From the NCBI GenBank assembly GCA_013398295.1, contig VZSF01008218.1:1-64000 (forward strand): 64,000 nt of DNA, written 5' to 3'. The translations under genes were made by a program, and so were the position numbers. Under the pieces are notes generated by a model. It saw only the letters and a list, made by a program, of their open reading frames with translations, made no database searches and was not told the DNA's origin. Shown piece after piece: positions 25,257-37,900 of this stretch. Within the stretch, counting starts at the first letter, position 1. Every line of letters starts with the position of its first letter. This stretch comes from Chionis minor. Lineage: Eukaryota > Chordata > Aves > Charadriiformes > Chionididae.

Positions 25257-28200
25257 TAGTAATTGGTGTAGCACCTTTCATAGACATTTTAGTTTTCATT
25301 CTAGAATTTGTGGCTTCTTCCAGGTACCTGGTACTAGCGGTGCTTATAATCAGGATCCCAGTTGCAATAGACCAGTAATTTGTTTTACGCTATTTTGATT
25401 CTTAGGAATGCTGTGTTAAGGTATAAATGAAACGACTCCCAAGTTTTTCTACTATTAATAATATAGAATTGAACTTGTAAAAGAAAAAAATCATTATTGT
25501 TATTGCTTTATTCCACTTTCTGCTATTCCTTTGGATTTAGGTCCTTTCTTGTTAGGTTATATGCTCTGGGGACATTAAACAAGGGTAAAAAAAAGTAGGC
25601 ATTCTTGATAGAAGTTTATGAAAACTGGCACATAGCTGGCATGAGAAAAGCTGTCATGGTAATCAAATCTTTGATAGATTTGACAATGATATACCTGCGT
25701 AGATAAATCCGCGCAATCCCCAAAGACATCAAATGGGTACTTAAATCCTCTCGACTACAGACTGTTTTATTCAGTTGCTGAACATTAAGCATAGAAGAAT
25801 TAGGTAATTTTAGCTAGTGTATATGGAGCAACTACAAGCTGACTTGTTTTGTTTCCTTCTCATCGTCTTCAAAGTTTCCAGGCCAGCCTTTCACTGAAGA
25901 ATATACAATATTTTAGTTGTTTGATAAGTCTTGCAACAAGAAAAGAAGAAAATGCGGCATAGTACAGCTGGTGGTTTTAAAGTAAGTAGTTGTTTGACAG
26001 CCACAGAGATATTATAATTGTAATTCATTGAGCAGGGCTCTATGAGGAAGCAGAAGTCCCTGTTGGAACTACTCCACAGTTTCCCAGCTGTTATCTGTTT
26101 TCTTCACACAAGGAGGGCTTGAATCGCATCTTAAGCCTTGAAGAATGTATGGTGCGCTGGATATAGTGTGTATTTAATTCTGGACTGGAAAATGAAGCCA
26201 ATGTAAACTCCAGTTATTGCTGGGCCTTTTCATTTCTCTGACATCAGACACAAAAGGTCATGACTGCTTATGTCCCATTTAAAACAGCAGTAAAGATTCA
26301 GAAAACTAAAAAATGGCAGTGACCTAATCAAACATTTGCAGAGAAACAGTCTGTTCACAAGTACAACCTGTAGCTCTCTTTATATTCATATGCCATTTTT
26401 TTTTTACAGTGATGAGATTTGGAAATGTGTGGAATAAAATGGCCCTCATCCCCAAAATCAAATGGTATTTGAACAGTCTTCATTCCACATTTGCTGGGGG
26501 AGGGCTTTTTCAAACAAACCGTCTTGTAAGCCTGTGGTCTGTCTGACTGGGGCGGAACCGTGGGATTGGGTTTTTGCTTTTTCTAGGACTGAAATTTGCA
26601 CAAGAGAGTGGGGCAGAAGTGACCAAAATGCCCAAATGCGCTATGGAGTTGCGATCCAGTATGCACCGTTAGCCCCGTTGAGCCTGCTACGCTTTTTTAC
26701 AAAACAGAAGAGCTCTCGTAGGATCCCTCAGTCTACAAAAGAACTGGGGAGCGAAGGATTAGCTCAGCTGATGTTTGTTCTTTCTAATACTTTCTGTTTA
26801 TATTGAGGAAAGGAGGTTGTCATTTGTATTACAGTCTCAAAGAGTGTGTGAGATTGAAACAAGATGGGTTTAAATGAGAAAAAGGCAATCATTTACAACA
26901 GAGAAATAACTTCGGTGTGTGTTTTTTTTTTTTCTTCTTGCTTAAAATAGAGAAGAAAGAGAAACTGGACCCATCAGAGCTTCTAATTGATTTGGAAAAG
27001 AAAATCGCTAAATGCCTGTGCATATAGCTAAAGAGAGAGCAGTCTTAATCAATATAGAATAAGTAAACTATTTATTCAGCCTGGTGAATAGTAGGAAAAA
27101 ACCACTTAGATTTAGAAAATGATAGTGAAATGTGTCCTGAAAATTATTCGCTGGTGGGTGCTGAGCATTGTCATCTCTTACCATGAATTTTTAGTATAAA
27201 TTTTCATATCTAATTCAACCATGAGAACTACTGAAGAAATTTTAATTGACAACTTCTTCTTTAAATTAGTATTGTTAAAGAGCTGTTAAAGAAGGCCATA
27301 AAGTGAAAAAACGTACTTACTTATGTGAGGTTTTTTTTAGAAAAACACTTGATAGGATATTTTTCACCGAATGATTTTTTTTTTTTTTTTTACAATGTCT
27401 TACATAATTTAAGTGTTATTGTCTTTAGATTTACTAAATATATAGAATAGCTAGAGGAACTCCCATTGTTAACTAACTACCCAAAATGTAATGAAAAACT
27501 GGATCAGGTGATAATTTTTTGCTTGTATCGGGGGAAAAAAAAGCAAAAATTTCTTTCTCTAGGAAGACGTGTACGAGATGTCTTGAAGTTACCTTTTAAT
27601 TAATGTTCTTACCTCTGCCTCAAAAACAAATAGTAGTCTGGTATTACTGCTAAAATGTATACGTAGATATTCCATTATTTCCGTTTCTTTTATTTCTTCC
27701 CTTTCTTAGCAAAGGACAAGGAAAAGCAATGAGGACTAAGTTAGAAAAGCCACGTGCCTTACAAGTAACTGAAATCTGTAATGTTTCCTAGGGTAAGGTT
27801 TAGCATCTTGTGGCCTTAAACTGCAGAATTTGAAGACCTGTTTAATACAGAAAGCTGGACAAAACCTTTCAAGGATAGTCTGACCAAGTCTGCGTGGTCA
27901 AAGGGTTTCTTCCAGGAATATGATTTTGGAGTCTGCCTCAGCTGGAAGCATATTAATGTTTTATTTCTAAAATACTGGACCAGAGTTGTGCATATTGGTG
28001 TCAGACATAGTCTTACGCTTACTCGATGTATTTATTTAATTAATACTCTCTTTTGTTTGGTGTTCATTCCTGAACGTCCCACATGCTAGATAGAAGTGAA
28101 AGCAAGGAATTCCAAAAGAGGCTGAGTGGATAAGCAGTCCACTTTCTGCTCATTTCCAGTGAAATTTCATTGTTCATCTCCCCTATGCTCTTTAAGAATT

Positions 28201-31200
28201 CTAGTCCAAGCGTATGCATAAAAGGAAGAAAAAAGCCAACAACTTTCTGATGAACACAGTGACACTTGGATTTAAGAGGTCATGTAGCGGGGAAGTCACA
28301 GGACTCGGTGCCGTCTATATAAAACGTACTTTACTTGGTTTCTGAGTGCTTAGCTAGCGATGGGTGATTCAGTCCAAATGTTAGCTTTGTGTACCCACAG
28401 TCTGTCTTTCTGATATACTTTGAACTCTGGATGAATTTTTATATGGCTTTACATGAGTACTCGTGAAAACAGGAGCAAGCTATTTCCTTGCCAAATCTCA
28501 GGTGGCCAACCTGGTGCAACTGCTATAATTTTTGTAGGTGACTTGAGGAAAATATAGTTATTATCCAGCAGTGGGGAGCAATGAATGTGTTAATGGCTAG
28601 ACTGGCAGGGCTGCACTTGAGGTATTCAGAACAAACGCCTTAGTCAGCAGTCACAGGTGGGAAAAAATACCTTTGACTGTGAAAAATACCACAAATGCTT
28701 GATTCAGTTTTTTGCAGTACTTCATCAAATAACTTCACCCGAGGCTTAGTCCTCAGCAGCTGCAAGGTTTGTTCAGAGGAGGCTTAACTGGTGTAGAGAG
28801 AAGGAGTCTATTGAATCTTTGAGCATTGTTTCCAAACTCTAACCGTTAGCTTTCTCTTGGCAGGGAGTTGCTCTTGATCAATCAAGAGATCAGAGACATT
28901 TTCCCTTCATTCTTAATGCCTGGTGTTTTCAGGATCTGGGCGTTCACAGTCTATTTTAAGCAGAGATATTTGTAGAATGTCTTTATGAGAGATTTATTCC
29001 TGGGAGAGGGGCTAAAAGTACGAAATTTTTAGCTGCTTCTGCTAAAAACCACGAAATACAGGACCTTGTGATCATGGAGTACTTTATTGAGGGAACGGTT
29101 GGTTAGGGACAATGTATTACAGCTACAAGTCCATTTCCCAAATAAAAAGACCAAGTGATGGTGAATATCTGAGAGCTTTGTAGCACAGAACAAAACCCAA
29201 TAGAAGGTATCTTAATGCTGGTATACACCTCTGTGTTGAATGGGCCACGTAAAGGAGAGATGTGGTGGAAGGCATCACTGACACAGAATTTCTAGCAAAA
29301 TAGCCATTGATGCAGCAGCCTTGTCAATAATGGAGATTTTGTTACAGTCTAACGCTGGAATCCCTACAAAGCTCTCCTTTTCCTCCTCCAGGTAAACAGT
29401 GAATTAGAAATTTTGGGGGACACTCTGAGGTGGGAGGTTGTGCGGTGAGAGAAGGACCTTTTACCTTAAAAAAAAAAAAAGAGAGAGAAGGAAAAAAAAA
29501 AAAAAAAAAAAGTGAGATGAAAATGCAGCAGGCAGGAGTACAAGACAGGGGCCAAGGGAGTAAACCCCACGTGAAAAGCGCAGCACTGGAAACCCCTATT
29601 CTCTTGCCACCAACTGCACAGATATATGGTCTGGTGATTGGTGCAAACGTTATTTACAGTTTCCCATATCTCATGTGATAACGAATCTTTTTTCTTTGAA
29701 ATCCCATCAACTGTGGGATTAATTAGACTTTTTTTAAACTAGCCAGTTTTTTTCCGATCGTGACGGTTACAACCAGAAGGAAATTTTGAAATCTATTTCT
29801 GAAATGTTATTGAAGAGGAAGTGCCCAAAATCAGCGCTGCTTTAATTATCTGGGATGAACAGATGAAAGAAAAGTGGTTTCCAAGTAGATTACTTTCAAG
29901 ATAAAATGTTTCATTTTATTAATGTTTAACCAATTCTGGCGTATACATTTTGAAATTTTTAAGGCATGTGAACAAGGCCTGATACTATCAAACACAAGAT
30001 TGCTTAGGGTTTTAGGCCATGTGGTATGCCACGTGAACCTGTGAAATATCAGTCATGATTTTCAAGTTGACATTGAAATGAAAGTTAAAATAGCATTTGT
30101 ATATCGCACGGATTAATGGAAACAGAAGTATCTCTAACTGTCCTGAACGTGGTTTAAAATCTACTGTAAACTGCATTCGTCGACAGAGACCTAGATCAGC
30201 GTTTGATGGGACGATGATAGTACTCTGTGGGTGATAAGGCCGAGAGACGTTAGATTTTCCCAAGAAGTGTTTTCTGTATTGTAACAGCCTCTGGAATTAG
30301 ATTTAAGGATGGAGTGAGTACTGTTTTCTAGTGCCTTTTTTTACGTTTCCTATTGATTACAAAGATTATCACAGCAAACTTCTGTGGGGTTTAATACTAA
30401 ATCTTCTTTAAAATAGTTTGGCAAAGACTGTACAGATATTTAATGTCTTTAGCATACATCTTTGATTTCAGTCTGTTAGGGTTGTGGGACATGATTGTCT
30501 GGTTTCGACTCTTTGAAGATGCCCCGTAGGCTTCTTTCAGATCAAATCACACCTCGCAAAAACTCTTAATTGAGTCCAAGTTCCTCTTTTGTTGGTCTTC
30601 AAAAGCGTTAAAAATAGCCACTAAAAATAAGCCATCCTTTTAGGGGAGATACAGTGTGAATTGGATCTCTGTGAAGCTGTTTAGCAAACACGCTTCCTAT
30701 TTAAGGTTATCTTCCCTCGTTTCTTTTCAGTATCATGTGAACATTTAACAGAAAAGCTGACATTCCTATCATAGTGCTGTGTGTATTCTTCTCCTGTCCT
30801 ACGCGGCTATTTCCCACATTTGTCAAGGCAAAGGTCGAAGGGGGTATGGACAAGGGAAATAGGTCTCCCATTCATTTCTATCTGTCAGGAGTTCACTTTG
30901 TCATGATAACATTCAAGGAGTATATTTATCTGTCCTGCTACTGGAGGTTAAAGCAAGGGTAAAAAAGGGAGAAGGGAAGAAATCATGTTTTAAAAGTTTA
31001 CAAATTCTCCTGCAAAGACTGTAAACAGAGAGAGGCTTGCAGTGGAATGTGTAAAATACTGCTGCATTGATAGCGATGGGGCAGCTAGCTGCTACAAATC
31101 CACTCGTATAAACAGAGGAACTCTTGCTGCAGATTGGGTCTGTTTTGGCTTAAAGTCTGAGGAACACATTGCTTTCAAAGTGAATTCTTAGGTGTCACTT

Positions 31201-31239
31201 CCCATAACTTATAGCAGAAGATTACAAAGCTACTGATAT
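22841..31239. other. Unique non-coding DNA with homopolymers
   Basis: No exon or transposon is recognised over about 8.4 kb. It contains T or A runs at 23544-23564, 24774-24793, 25222-25252 (31 T), 26922-26933, 27375-27391, 29468-29480 and 29492-29511, plus a short CA repeat near 23219-23230. The 124-codon (23977-24351) and 114-codon (26462-26806) frames show no domain. Confidence 0.55.
25222..25252. repeat. T31 homopolymer
   Basis: The longest uninterrupted T run of the window. No flanking target-site duplication is visible, so it is not called a retroposon tail. Confidence 0.95.
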
Positions 31240-31289
31240 AACGTATTAGTTTGATGGACAGAATTATACCCCCAACGCTTCCTGCTCTC

Positions 31290-31740
31290 CCCAATGACGC
31301 ACACTAACTTAGTGTGCTGTGACAGCTGCCTTGATTTACCACCAGGCTGGGAGGCCAAGTGGGAGAGGGAACATTCACATGAACGCAGGGGCTGATACTG
31401 GCCCACAGCCTAGTTTATAAAGCTGCCCTGTAATTCACCACAAATGTGTCACCATTAAAAGGGAAAAAAGGATTGCAGATAATAAATACTCTTTAATTTA
31501 TTAGCTAACAACAAAGAGATCAGAGCCAGTTGTGATGTGATTGTTTGACATAATATTGTCAAGGAAAAAAGCTAAGTTGACCAAAGATGTATATTACACA
31601 TTCAAGCAGATGCATCAACTCTTGGCTTGTCACAAGCGGAGCTAAACAAAACGCCAAACAGAGGAGAGAACTGGCAAACAGCACAGTCATTTATCTCTGA
31701 AAGAGACATATTCAAGAGCAAGTGAAATAAGACATAGTTC
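31290..31740. promoter_or_regulatory. Candidate conserved non-coding element
   Basis: About 450 bp free of homopolymers, with a homeodomain-like TAATTTATTAG (from 31494), a SOX-like ACAAAG (31511-31516) and TGATTGTTTGACA (31538-31550), whose halves resemble PBX and MEIS sites. It is among the best enhancer candidates of the window by appearance. Conservation and activity were not tested. Confidence 0.3.
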
Positions 31741-32169
31741 TTTGGGCTTGGTCAAGGGCCAAGTTCTAACTATTATAAATTAAATGTTTTGTGTATCGTA
31801 TTTGGCAACTGCAGCAGCTCTTACCGTCTTGGTCATGGTAGGAGAGTGTTAGATTTTCCTGTCTCCTTTTGCCAGAATGATGGCTTTTGTTGTGGGGGAC
31901 AATATTAGAATGTGCCCATGCATACCGATAGCCACAGGGCATGCTATAAAAAAGGCATATAGGTTTTGCAAATACAAATAAGAGCTGTTAGGCTAGGCAC
32001 CCCCTACAGGATTTGAATTTTCCAAAGAAAACTTGAAAAAGCCACGACTCTCAAAATCTCGCTCTCTGCATTGTTTGAGCTCACAGAATATAGCCATCAA
32101 TACAATTATTTCAGGTTTGTGTGCTTTTAGTCCGAGTTTTGAAATTCATGTGGTTTGTTTTGAAGAACC

Positions 32170-32600
32170 TTTGCTTTTTGTTTTATAGGAGCATTGTTCG
32201 TGCCACCACAGTTAGCTTGGTGTCAGCATTTCCATTATAAATTATGCTGCAGTGGTCTGGATGTCAGCTGTAAAAATTTTTTGCCCTGGTTTGAAAACTG
32301 ATGCACGGAATCAGAGCATGCAGATTATATGTTTATGCAAGCACATGCGCACGTTTTCTTTTTAAAAAGAAAAACAATGTTTAAAATTAGATTCATTAAT
32401 GTTATCCCAGAACATGGGTATCATGTTATGCAGTCCCAAATGTGTCTCATCAATGCTGCACATTATATTCTAACAGTGGAGGCAAGTAAATAATGCGCAC
32501 AGCCCCAGCTCTTGGTTGTTTGTCGTTCAGTGCAAAACTGGAGTAAATTCAGTGGAGTATCTCCAGATGTATTGCAGTCTAACTGAATGCCAACACTTCC
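32170..32600. promoter_or_regulatory. Candidate conserved non-coding element
   Basis: A repeat-free stretch with ATTAATG, TTATGCAA and similar words. It includes a perfect 20-bp palindrome at 32354-32373 (arms TTTTCTTTTT and AAAAAGAAAA with no loop). Its regulatory nature is inferred from appearance only. Confidence 0.25.
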
Positions 32601-34128
32601 AAACGGTGTGATTTAAGCTACATTCTGTATGATGCTCTTATATGCACACTTAAGCCGTGTTACACGCGTAAATCTGTAGCTGCAAAATAACGTCGTTTGA
32701 GCCAAAACAGTGTTTTTCATGTTTTCATTAGATCAAAGAGATGGGGGATCGGGTATGTTTTGGGATGCTTTCACGTGTGTCTTGCTGTAAAAAGAATGTA
32801 ATTCTGTTCCCTCACCTCTCCACCTTTCAGAAACAGGAAAACTTAGGAAGTGTTATGCTACTTGTATTAAATAGAAGATGTCAATTTCTGTGAGGATCAC
32901 GCCAGCACAAGACCTGAGCATTATTTAAACTCTCAAGCAAAAGCCCAAACCAATTTTTGTAGTGCATGGTCCTCATGCTGAGCCTTTGCACAGGTATGAA
33001 AATTCTCCCATGGTTAAAGGTCTATGAAATTATTTGCTTCGGCATCAGAAACGTCATCCTACAAACCTGAAAAGACCAAACTACTGGAATTCTGTTTAAT
33101 TTTAGTACACTGACATGGTCTTACAAACTCTCACAGATTGAATTTAGAATGGAAATTAAAACTCCATATATATTCTTTAAGGACTCGCCCTTCCTCCGTT
33201 TGTCTTGACAGCTGGATCATCCAGTAGTTCTGTGAAATAGGAGAGGGAAGGTATAATGCACAGGGAGGAAAGAGGCTCAAGTCATCCCCTCGCTGCTGGG
33301 AGGCTGAAAGTTCTCTGGATGATCCGGGTCAGCAGCTCTGAAGGTGAATGTGTTGCTTGGGAGATGTGTCCGGGTGACTCCGGTAACGTGGCTCTTCCGA
33401 TGTTGAGCAGCCGGGGCATCGGAGCCGCTGTGGAGGAATGGATGGAGCAGGGGGCCTTTCTACAGCAGCCTGTAGCACAGTTAATGATCTCTGTCCTCAG
33501 GGCAGCATATATCACGTTTCACCAGCCTGTCTGTGATGAGTAGTTAAAGGAGACTTCTCAGATGATATCCTAAATTAAAAAGAGAGAAGAGGACAGGCTG
33601 TGCCAAAATTGATGACTTAAATTGGTCCATTTTGATGAGCAGGGCAGTCAGTTCCCGGGAAGAGGGAACCAGCGCGTGCTAAACATGGAAAAACATGATT
33701 TAGGGTAGAGGAAGAGCAGTGTGGAGTCCACTTTGTAGCATTGCCCAGGATAATTAACGGCAAGCCAGATGGATATATAGCAGGAAGTACTTTACCATTT
33801 GTTAGGGGTAGTATATGCAAGTGTTTCATATTTATGCAGACATAGGAAAAGACAATCTCTGCTTTAAGAGTCTTATGGTCTTGCAGTCCATCTTTAGAGA
33901 TTCAGACACAATTCAGATTAATTCACCAGCACACCATGGTGTCTTCTAGGAATCATTCTTTATAAAGACTAAATTGTACATGTTCATGCTTATTAACAGT
34001 AACCATGTTATATTTTACCTCACCGCTCTTTAAATATGAGGTCGCTTGCAGAAAATTAATGCAGAAGCACATGAAAAACAAATCACATTTTAGAGCAAAT
34101 GCTCTAAAAAAAAATTAGAAGCAGGATG
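32601..34128. other. Non-coding DNA with a small CpG-rich patch
   Basis: Mostly unique AT-rich DNA. Around 33250-33540 base composition shifts to GC, with seven CpG in about 60 bp at 33370-33428. Two overlapping frames stay open there on opposite strands (95 and 77 codons), which is expected when stops are rare in GC-rich sequence. A perfect inverted repeat lies at 34088-34109 (arms TTTTAGAGCA and TGCTCTAAAA, loop AA). Confidence 0.5.
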
Positions 34129-34420
34129 TTAAACCATATCAAAACAGATACGATGTGTGCTAGAACACATGGCAAAATGGATGTAACAGATGAAGAAATG
34201 GATGCAACATGCTGAGGGCTTAATGGAACATACAGCAAAGTTGATATACCTCATACTGAAATAAATAAAACATAGCATAATGTATACATTGTAATGAATT
34301 GAATAAAGCAGATGAGGGAATTGATTAGAAAGTGTACTGAACGGAATAAAACATAATATTATGGATTGAATCAAATAAAAATATAACAGATTGAACTATA
34401 TTGAAATTGCTAAAACAAGA
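34129..34420. repeat. Degenerate A-rich tandem-like repeat
   Basis: Recurring related words (ATGGATGTAACAGATG, ATGGATGCAACATG, GAATAAA, ATTGAAT, AATAAAACATA) return every 15-25 bp over about 290 bp, which suggests a decayed satellite or minisatellite. No exact period can be fixed by eye. The minus-strand open frame here shows repeating CCIHF/CYIHF/NFAVCS-like words for the same reason and is not a gene. Confidence 0.45.
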
Positions 34421-34679
34421 AGGCCATTTATTTTTAAAAACGAAAACTAAACTATGCTGAGTCGAAACGAAGAAAATATGCAGTGTGTAAAGCGCAGTGA
34501 ACCTCTGGGTACTGGTCCACCAGGGCCACGTGACTCATTTCATCGTTTTGGCTGCGTGCCGAAGGCAGGGAATATTGTTAAGGTACTTGGGTTTGGATAA
34601 AGAAGATGTATGACTCATATCTGGCTCTACTAGACACACTTTTAATTCGATTTTATCAAAAGAACTCATTCTTTCTCAA
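34421..34679. other. Short unique spacer
   Basis: Nothing recognisable between the A-rich repeat and the polypyrimidine tract. Confidence 0.5.
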
Positions 34680-34968
34680 GTACTTTTTATCCCTTCTTCT
34701 CTTGCCCGTCCTCCCTCTCCCTCCGTTCCCTTTCTTTCCCCCCTTGTCCCCTTTCCTCTTCTCTCCGCCCTCCCTTTCACCCTCTGGTGCGTGCTTTCTC
34801 CTTCTCCTGTGCTCTTTCACTTGCCTTCGTGCTTTCTCTCTTCCACTTTTGCTCATCCTCTCTCTCCCCTCTCTTTTCCTCCGTCTCCCCCCTCACGCCC
34901 TCACTCTTTCACGTGCCCTCTCTTCCTCGCGCTTGCTTGTGCATGCTCTCTCTTCCTCTCTGTACGTT
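34680..34968. repeat. Polypyrimidine/polypurine tract
   Basis: About 290 bp in which the plus strand is overwhelmingly C and T, with recurring CTCTCTTCC, GTGCTTTCTC and TCACGTGCCC-like units. Several open frames on both strands (up to 141 codons) are artefacts of this composition, rich in L, S, P and F on the plus strand and R, K, G and E on the minus strand. Such tracts can form triplex DNA. Confidence 0.85.
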
Positions 34969-37900
34969 GTCTGGGTGACAATGATTCCTGTATCCTGGTT
35001 TTCTGTATATTTTGAATATATAAACAGTTGAGATGACAGATAGAAATGACTACCAGATTAGACATAAACTTGATTTGAAGTCAGATGTGAAAATCCCAGT
35101 ATTTTGTGCAGTGACGATGTACAGAAGTGGAAATTTCACAAAAACCGTCTCTCTCTAGGCTATCTTGTTTGTATCTGAATGGCCATCCTCCTTGTTCCAC
35201 TCTTCTCACGTTTGTCAAAACTTGAGTTTTAAATTCAGATGTGGAGCCTGGGTTTGATTGGAGCACTTTTCTTCTAATTCAAGCAATAAAAATCCTACCT
35301 GAATTTTAGATTTTACTCGCTCCGTATTGTGAATATATGATCCATGTTTTGGCTATCTTATTGAGTACAGAGATTCACTGGTCTCGTCGTTTTTCTTTGG
35401 TTTGATTATATCACAAGCTTTAAAAAAAATTACCCTCTACTTCAAGCTTTGCCAAGACAGATTTTAACATTTAGGTTTTCTTTTCTTTCTTCTCTTCTTT
35501 TATTTTTAAAATTCACCCATTAAAAGTCTTAAAAATTGGAAGGCAAGTAAGCTCCTATCTTTGTAGTTTTATTTATTAGCTATTAATCTCAGACTGTAAA
35601 TGAAAACTGTATTCCTGCCAAGGCTGGCTTCAAAACGTTGCCCTATTAAGTTCATTTTATTGTAATCTTTATTCTAAATGAAGTGTTCATTCTGGTGTAA
35701 CCACAGCTGATGATGACTTGATAGCTCTCCAGTGAAGTAATACTTGACATAGGAAGTCCTCAGTTAAAGAAAGAAGGGCAAGAGAAACTTGGGTTTGTTT
35801 GGTTTATGTTGGTGTCTATATGGAAGGAATTTGACTTTTGTAGCTATTTGGTCACGAGGTCTTAAAAGGAAAGCGACGTTTATGGGTTTTTATCTTCAAA
35901 GCACATCAAAGTGTGTATCACAGTAGAGTACCTGAGCTGCTCCTCCAGTAAGGAAGCTGGCATGATGCGTGCATGTCGGGAAGCACCAACAAAGTGTGGT
36001 GCAACGTAATTGGCGCTGAAGACTCGGTATCGCCGCTGCGGGCATCGGAGTGACTGAGAAATGGAGGAATTTATTTTATATTCTATACCTCTGTAATACA
36101 CACACAGAGCGGTGTCTGGATACAAAGTGCACCATATTGAATGACTGTTAGAATTTGCAGGACATTTCTTTTCTCTGCGTACTGTTTAAAAATCCCTCTA
36201 TTAGAGAACACAAGTAGTTCTATCAATTCAGCAAGAATTCTTGAATATGTTTTCCAAGAAATATACTGTTAGATAAATAAATAAAGACTGGTTTAAATGG
36301 AAGTATGATGTTATTAGATGCTGCCCTGTCTTTCCAGGAACGTTGCGTTTTAAAAGCTGTAGTGGGTAAATAATTCCTAAGTGTAAGTGTTGAAGGTAAA
36401 CAGATTCTAGGAAAAAAACATGAGGGTTAGAAAGCCATCTGTGTGCTTTTTTTTTATTTGGAATTGCCTACAATCCTCCTATATTTAGTATTTCACATAA
36501 TTAAATAGCTGCTTCCTAACCCTGCTTCATTTTGGGGTTGCACTGCAGAGGCTTATTTGAAAGCGTAGGATGTTAGTCAAGGCAGGTACCTTCAGCTGCT
36601 GTTTTCTTGTGAAGTCTTGAAGCTTAACAGTAACAGCATGAGGAAGCTTGAAGACTGCTCTATATGCAGTATTTTTTTCCAGCTTAGATTTTGGTTTACT
36701 CCTTAACGCCTAACCTTTTTTTTTTTTTTTCCCTCATTAGCCCAGGTGGGCTGAAACAGCAAGAAAATTTGAGCTGTGGACTCCAGCCGCAACTCTGTCT
36801 TTTTCCGCTAGGTTGTCCTGGGAGTTTTCTTTTTTGCGGTGTATTTTACTTTATTATTATTTTCCGTAGATTGTGTATTTAAAAGTTCTCATCTCAGTGC
36901 CCTTCACCGTTCCTTCTAAGGGGTAACTGACAGCACGTCAACAGAAAAGGGAGTAAATATCCTGCTCATAACTTAACCTTTTGTGCTTGTATCTCTGACA
37001 CTTGTTGACCATTCCAATCCATTAAACAAGCGTTAGTCAACTGTATAGTGAAACAGCTACAACTCTCCATCAAATGGAAAGACATTAAGCTTTCACAGCA
37101 GGAATCAGACAGCCTTCGAAATGTAAAGGAATCTGTTGTAATTTTTAAACATTCAGACTGTATTAATTCCAGTGACAGTTATCCCTTAAGTCATTTCAGG
37201 CGGTTGCACACTTCTCAACTTTCCCAGCTTTCATGTGGAGATCATGATTTTTTTCTGATTGCAATATTTCCTCCATCTCTCATACTTGTGTTCATACTGG
37301 GAACGTTTCAGATCTGAGAAAAATACTTAATAAGTTCACAGGTAATGGATTAAACAACTAGTCGTTCCTTTTAATGTCGCTTTCACTGTGACTCTCATGA
37401 TACTCTAATCCTCTTGCTTTAAATGGATTCACTGTCTGATGCTGAGTAACTTTCAAAGACGGGCCCACCACCACTTAGTTCAAGTGTAAGTTTATTGGAT
37501 GTATTTTGGAAAACTATTGAGTTAAAACAAGTGAGTGAACTACAGAAAAATATTTTTTGTCTGCCTTGCTCGATCTCTTCCATGTCCCTTTCATAAACTC
37601 ATATTCAAACCCCATTAATTTACGTAGAGAAATTTTAAGAAGTTGCCTGCTCTGGATTCTGAAGCCTAATCTGAGCAGTGTATTCTTTGTGTCCTGATCT
37701 AACTGTTCTTTTCTGGAGCAGTTGAGGGAGAAAATGAAAATTTAGTGGGGCTAAAGAAAGCAAACAAACAGGAGGCATATGCATAACTTCAGTGTAATGC
37801 ATCTGCTGTAATAATTTTTGTGAGCCAGTTTTACAGTGGCTTTGACTGCTGACCCCTGAAAACTTAGCCATTATGTATAACCAGTCTTGAATTTACTTCT

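Noticed and set aside
25200..25260. T31 run as the tail of a retrogene
   Set aside because: No flanking target-site duplication and no recognisable coding remnant beside it; the same was found for the other long A/T runs.
33256..33543. 95-codon frame in the CpG-rich patch
   Set aside because: An antisense frame is open over the same bases, which points to low stop density in GC-rich DNA rather than coding; no domain is seen.
34606..35031. 141-codon plus-strand frame and overlapping frames on both strands
   Set aside because: They lie over the polypyrimidine tract. Residue runs of L, S, P and F (or R, K, G and E on the other strand) follow from composition.
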